Source: Dehalococcoidia bacterium
GTDB taxonomy: Bacteria > Chloroflexota > Dehalococcoidia > Dehalococcoidales > UBA1222
Reading direction: 5' to 3'
Assembly (NCBI GenBank): GCA_009776515.1
Contig: WRNP01000059.1
Coordinates: 1-10,029 of the forward strand
Length of the DNA stretch: 10,029 nucleotides
Below, in pieces: positions 7,206 through 10,029 of the stretch. The notes under the pieces were generated by a model that worked only from the letters and a program-made list of their open reading frames with translations, had not been told where the DNA came from and did not search any database. Position 1 is the first letter of the stretch. Each line of letters begins with the position of its first letter. The translations under genes and the position numbers were made by a program.

Positions 7206-8471
7206 ATGCTGGATAAGATTGAAATCACAGTGCGCTCAGGTGATGGCGGTGATGGTATGGTTGCTTTTCGCCGCGAGAAGTTTGTGCCACGCGGCGGCCC
7301 GAACGGCGGCGATGGGGGCAGAGGTGGAGATGTAGTTATCCAAACGGATTCTAACCTCTCGCACCTTTCTAATTTCCGCTATCAAAAGTGGTTCTCAGCT
7401 GAGAACGGCGGCAATGGGCGAAACAATAATAAAACGGGTAGGAGTGGGGCCAACCTTGTCATAGAGGTGCCCGTGGGCACTGTAGTATCTTATCAAAACC
7501 CATCTTTCGATGAGTTTTCGATAACTGATTTGGATAAGCCGGGGGCGTGCGTGGTGGTAGCCCATGGTGGTCGGGGTGGCCGGGGGAACGCACGCTTTGT
7601 ATCCTCTACCAACCAAGCCCCGCGCCTCGCCCAGAAAGGCGAATTGGGTGAGGAGAAAGAGATTACGCTTGAACTCCGGCTCATTGCTGATGCCGGTATC
7701 ATCGGGTATCCCAATGTGGGTAAGTCGTCCCTTCTGGCGGCGGCTTCGGCGGCGCGGCCTAAGATTGCCGATTACCCATTTACCACACTTGAACCAATGT
7801 TGGGGTTGGTGGAGGCGGAGCGAGCCAGTTTCGTCATAGCCGAAATACCCGGGCTTATCACTGGGGCGCACCAAGGTAAGGGACTGGGGCATGAGTTCCT
7901 GCGTCATGTCCTAAGGACGCGCGTGATGGTGCATCTTGTGGACGGGTCATCGGCGAGCCCTGTGGACGACATGATAGCGGTGAACAACGAGCTGTTCCTT
8001 TTCGATGCAGGTCTTGCGGCAAGGACGCAACTCGTAGCAGTGAATAAAATAGATCGTCCAGAGGTGAGGGAGCGGACTCTTGAGATTAGAGAGCTTTTTC
8101 GAGTTGCTGGCGTGGAAGTGAGCTTTGTTTCAGCGGCAACTGGTGAGGGGGTGCAAGGGCTTATGTCCAAGGTCGCTGCGGCACTTGAGCAGGCACCAAT
8201 GCCATCTGCTGTAACCGATAGTGCTGCACTGCCCATCATCCGCCCACAAGCGCACTCACGCGAGGTTGAGGCAAGCCGGGATGGTGGTGTGTACCGCGTC
8301 ACAGAGCACGATCTGGAGCGGTTGGTGGCTGGGAGTGATACCACCAACCCTGAAGTGCGCCGCCAAATAGGCTCAATCTTGACTAGAGGGCGGATACGTG
8401 CCAGACTGGTGAAGCTGGGCATTAGTCCCGGCGACAAGGTGCGCGTGGGTGCTTTTGAATGGACATGGTAA
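7206..8471 (+). CDS. obgE: GTPase Obg (CgtA), large-subunit ribosome assembly factor
   Basis: Obg is an essential GTPase that binds the 50S subunit during assembly and links growth with nucleotide pools. At 421 residues it has three domains. The glycine-rich Obg fold covers about 1-158 (GDGGDGMVAFRREKFVPRGG, GGDGGRGG, GGRGGRGNARF). The G domain follows, with G1 GYPNVGKS (167-174), G2 DYPFTT (189-194), G3 EIPG (213-216), G4 NKID (280-283) and G5 SAA (309-311). A C-terminal OCT domain runs from about 345 to the final EWTW. G3 has Glu where the DxPG motif normally has Asp. ATG 7206 is the natural start because MLDKIEITVRSGDGG aligns with the family start, but no good Shine-Dalgarno site precedes it. 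It heads a plus-strand cluster with nadD and the Smr gene. Confidence 0.97.
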   Translation: MLDKIEITVRSGDGGDGMVAFRREKFVPRGGPNGGDGGRGGDVVIQTDSNLSHLSNFRYQKWFSAENGGNGRNNNKTGRSGANLVIEVPVGTVVSYQNPSFDEFSITDLDKPGACVVVAHGGRGGRGNARFVSSTNQAPRLAQKGELGEEKEITLELRLIADAGIIGYPNVGKSSLLAAASAARPKIADYPFTTLEPMLGLVEAERASFVIAEIPGLITGAHQGKGLGHEFLRHVLRTRVMVHLVDGSSASPVDDMIAVNNELFLFDAGLAARTQLVAVNKIDRPEVRERTLEIRELFRVAGVEVSFVSAATGEGVQGLMSKVAAALEQAPMPSAVTDSAALPIIRPQAHSREVEASRDGGVYRVTEHDLERLVAGSDTTNPEVRRQIGSILTRGRIRARLVKLGISPGDKVRVGAFEWTW

Positions 8472-8488
8472 AGGCAGTCTGAGCTTTT

Positions 8489-9094
8489 ATGAATGTCTGT
8501 GTTCTGGGCGGCACTTTCGACCCCATCCATCGTGGGCACTTGGTGGTGGCGGAGGTTGTGCGCTCGCGCCTTAGTCCCGCTGAGGTGACATTGGTTCCGG
8601 CTGGATGCCCATGGCTTAAAAGCGAACATGACATCGCATCAACCGCAGATCGATTGGCCATGGTACGCCTTGCTACTGTTGAGATGGGGCTGAGAGTGTC
8701 CACTATCGAAATTGAGCGCCCTGGACCGAGCTACACGGTGGATACCCTGCGTGCGCTAAAGAATTCCTTGCCGTCGGGAGATGAGCTTTATTTCATCCTT
8801 GGCTGGGACAACCTGTTGGATCTTGAGCATTGGCGTACACCTGAGGAGATCATAAACCTCGCCAGGCTTGTAGCCGTGCCGCGGGTTGGTAGCCGTGTGC
8901 CGGACTTGGACATGCTGGATAAGTGCTTGCCCGGGCTTTCTCGGCGCGTGGTGTTGTTGGATAAGCCTGAGATAGATATCTCGGCCACAGTCATTCGCGA
9001 GCGGGTTGGGTTGAAGTTACCTATAGATCACCTCGTACCGGAAGCGGTGGCACGCTATATCCATGAGCACAACCTCTATCAGAAGGGCGCGTGA
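8489..9094 (+). CDS. nadD: Nicotinate-nucleotide adenylyltransferase
   Basis: NadD adenylates nicotinate mononucleotide to deamido-NAD in the shared NAD biosynthesis pathway of the cytosol. The 201-residue protein has the nucleotidyltransferase signature GGTFDPIHRGH (7-17), which holds the first ATP-binding HxGH. SYTVDTLRALK (81-91) and the substrate region FILGWDNLLDLEHWRTPEE (102-120) are typical of the family. ISATVIR (164-170) is the C-terminal ISxTxxR ATP-binding motif, with Ala where Ser is usual. The gene begins 17 bases after the obgE stop, so the two are probably co-transcribed; only a distant AAAGG (8470-8474) could act as a ribosome site. An obg-nadD pairing is seen in many bacteria. 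The usual follower rsfS is absent; an Smr gene takes its place with a 4-base overlap. Confidence 0.95.
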   Translation: MNVCVLGGTFDPIHRGHLVVAEVVRSRLSPAEVTLVPAGCPWLKSEHDIASTADRLAMVRLATVEMGLRVSTIEIERPGPSYTVDTLRALKNSLPSGDELYFILGWDNLLDLEHWRTPEEIINLARLVAVPRVGSRVPDLDMLDKCLPGLSRRVVLLDKPEIDISATVIRERVGLKLPIDHLVPEAVARYIHEHNLYQKGA

Positions 9095-9354
9095 AAAGAT
9101 TTCCTGTTCGGGTGCCAGAGCTTGACCTGCATGCGCTCACAGCGGATGAGGCCATCTCTCAACTCGCTACGTTTTTGCACAACGCCTACAGTGCAGGCGC
9201 ACCCCAAGCACTCGTTGTCCACGGCAAAGGTACGGGCGTCCTTCGAACGGAGGTGCGTCGCTACTTAGCGCAACACCCGTTAGTGTTTCATTATGGAGAG
9301 GCAGATCGTTTCCATGGTGGCACTGGGGCCACGCAGGTGATTTTCAAGTATTAA
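9091..9354 (+). CDS. Small stand-alone Smr-domain protein
   Basis: The 87-residue product is a complete Smr domain, the fold found at the C-terminus of MutS2, where it acts as a nuclease or nucleic-acid-binding module. The family motifs are all visible: LDLHALTADEA (11-21, with Ala in place of the usual Gly of LDLHG), HGKGTGVLR (44-52) and GGTGATQVIF (76-85). There is no MutS-like ATPase part, so this is a stand-alone protein; whether it cuts RNA or DNA cannot be told. It starts at GTG 9091, overlapping the nadD TGA as GTGA, so translation is probably coupled to nadD. Its stop codon lies inside the left arm of a long inverted repeat, and base composition changes sharply right after it. Confidence 0.9.
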   Translation: MKRFPVRVPELDLHALTADEAISQLATFLHNAYSAGAPQALVVHGKGTGVLRTEVRRYLAQHPLVFHYGEADRFHGGTGATQVIFKY

Positions 9355-9486
9355 CCCGCAAGACAAGCCTTGTGTATTTGTTTTATAGAGCAAAGCCTAT
9401 AATGGGTCTATGGAAAACGAATTAAGCTTTGGTGCCATGAAGTTAACAACTTAAAACACATAAGACTTATCTTGCGGGTTAATACT
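9347..9486. repeat. 140-bp element bounded by 33-bp imperfect inverted repeats
   Basis: The left arm (9347-9379) and right arm (9454-9486) match in inverted orientation at 29 of 33 positions; the outer 17 bases are identical and all four differences are transitions. Each arm has its own palindrome: ACAAG-C-CTTGT (9363-9373) and ATAAG-A-CTTAT (9460-9470). Two further small dyads sit between them: TTATAG/CTATAA (9383-9388 and 9397-9402) and AAGTT-AAC-AACTT (9440-9452). The left arm includes the Smr stop codon. No clear target-site duplication flanks the element. It could be a small non-autonomous transposable element, a recombinase site or a bidirectional terminator between convergent genes. 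Confidence 0.75.
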
Positions 9487-9489
9487 AAA

Positions 9490-9522
9490 AGGGGCGAAGC
9501 GGTAAAATACTGCCTAGCCCCT
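9490..9522. terminator. GC-rich hairpin, possible terminator
   Basis: AGGGGC (9490-9495) pairs with GCCCCT (9517-9522), and inside this GCGGT (9499-9503) pairs with ACTGC (9509-9513) using one G-T pair, closing an AAAAT loop. The stem has a symmetric three-base interior mismatch. It lies between convergent genes. No T-run follows on the plus side; on the minus strand the hairpin is followed by TTTTAGTATT, so it would better terminate the minus-strand genes. Confidence 0.4.
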
Positions 9523-9556
9523 CTTGTGTTATGTGTTGGCTCAAGCGTAGGGAAAG

Positions 9557-9802
9557 TTACTGTTTGCTCAAATAAGCTTCTTTTACACAGATTACTAAAC
9601 CGATTATTGACATGATTGCGCAACAGACAAAGAATGGAGTGATTCCAAAAAAGTTCACATTCAGTCTTAGATAGTACAGAATATTGTTCTCATTATTTAG
9701 TGTGCCAAGACTGCCAATAGCGGAAATGACAATAAATAGAGAGCTAACTATCCCGAAAAATCCGCCAATTAACATGGAAATTCCAAAAGCCATTCTCTTC
9801 AT
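9557..9802 (-). CDS. Small membrane protein of unknown function
   Basis: The 81-residue product has two hydrophobic stretches, about residues 5-32 (rich in Ile, Gly, Phe) and about 52-75, joined by a polar loop with Asn and Glu, and a short charged tail KEAYLSKQ. This predicts two transmembrane helices. I do not recognise a named family. A strong ribosome site, GGAGG (9816-9812 on the minus strand), lies nine bases before the ATG and is the main support for the start. Base composition is AT-rich, unlike the housekeeping genes to the left. The start overlaps the 3' end of the upstream recombinase-like frame by 59 bases, or follows it closely if that frame is shifted. It probably belongs to the same mobile element. 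Confidence 0.6.
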   Translation of the reverse strand: MKRMAFGISMLIGGFFGIVSSLFIVISAIGSLGTLNNENNILYYLRLNVNFFGITPFFVCCAIMSIIGLVICVKEAYLSKQ

Positions 9803-10029
9803 GTTTTTGAGCCTCCAAAATAATCAGGGTTCTTTGATGAATCTGACGAAACCGAATCCGTCGCCAATTATTAACCACTGGTGGAGTCCGTGCTCCCATA
9901 GTAGAAAGTTCAAACTCCGCATTGCTTCCTTCAATTTCCGCTAATAGTATATCATCAATCACTATAGGTTTGTCTCCACCATTGAGAACCAGTAGCATTT
10001 TGTCATCGAAAAGGTAAATAGCCCTCAAG
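9744..10029 (-). CDS. C-terminal part of a probable large serine recombinase (partial)
   Basis: The frame enters from beyond the right edge and ends at a TAG at 9744-9746; about 94 codons are visible. The segment AIYLFDDKMLLVLN followed by an acidic stretch (IEGSN) resembles the extreme C-terminus of large serine recombinases of Gram-positive mobile elements, where a YDDK-like strand follows the zinc-ribbon and coiled-coil regions. The catalytic serine domain would lie outside the window, so it cannot be checked. The last 20 or so codons overlap the start of the membrane-protein gene and look like a shadow of it. This suggests that the true end is earlier, or that a frameshift occurred. Identification rests on one short stretch and is tentative. 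Confidence 0.45.
   Translation of the reverse strand, partial: LRAIYLFDDKMLLVLNGGDKPIVIDDILLAEIEGSNAEFELSTMGARTPPVVNNWRRIRFRQIHQRTLIILEAQKHEENGFWNFHVNWRIFRDS

Noticed and set aside
7904..8629. 241-codon minus-strand open frame across the end of obgE and the start of nadD
   Set aside because: It lies antisense to two secure genes; its Ser, Arg and Thr-rich composition is typical of an antisense shadow.
9347..9486. Integron attC site
   Set aside because: The ends do not fit the RYYYAAC and GTTRRRY core sites, and no extrahelical bases or cassette structure are visible.

Overview
The window is a bacterial chromosome segment made almost entirely of housekeeping genes, with a foreign-looking AT-rich right edge. 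Gene families and protein style (ClpC with two Clp_N repeats and a UVR motif, a cysteine-rich bacterial HisS, a stand-alone Smr protein after nadD, a short DnaA) suggest a Chloroflexota bacterium, possibly a Dehalococcoidia member. That placement comes from sequence style only and is moderate to weak.

Layout: clpC (minus, 138-2618) has a textbook sigma-70-type promoter carrying CGCTTT repeats. A 377-bp gap separates it from divergent hisS (plus, 2996-4243). fmt (minus, about 4297-5226) converges on hisS and appears to be transcribed as a leaderless mRNA. A 423-bp gap holding no gene I recognise leads to dnaA (plus, 5650-6966). A 239-bp AT-rich, repeat-bearing gap follows, then a compact plus-strand cluster obgE (7206-8471), nadD (8489-9094) and a small Smr-domain gene (9091-9354, overlapping nadD by 4 bases).

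Most interesting point: the plus strand is C-rich across the left part, in both minus genes (clpC) and plus genes (dnaA), and becomes G-rich from obgE onward. The skew switches in the dnaA-obgE gap, which also has a 74% AT tract, direct repeats and no canonical DnaA boxes. I interpret this gap as the chromosomal origin, oriC. The DnaA encoded beside it lacks the usual Asp-His pair in its box-recognition helix, so an altered box is plausible; three CGATA-centred repeats are the candidates.

Right edge: after the Smr stop codon the GC content falls to about 35-37% in sampled stretches. A 140-bp element bounded by 33-bp imperfect inverted repeats begins inside the Smr stop region. Each arm holds its own small palindrome, and the two palindromes differ by compensatory base changes. 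Beyond it lie a small two-helix membrane protein gene and the C-terminal part of what resembles a large serine recombinase, both on the minus strand. This looks like the end of an integrated mobile element. The first 137 bases hold nothing I can name.

Together the genes cover protein quality control (ClpC), translation (HisS, Fmt), replication initiation (DnaA), ribosome assembly and growth control (Obg) and NAD synthesis (NadD).
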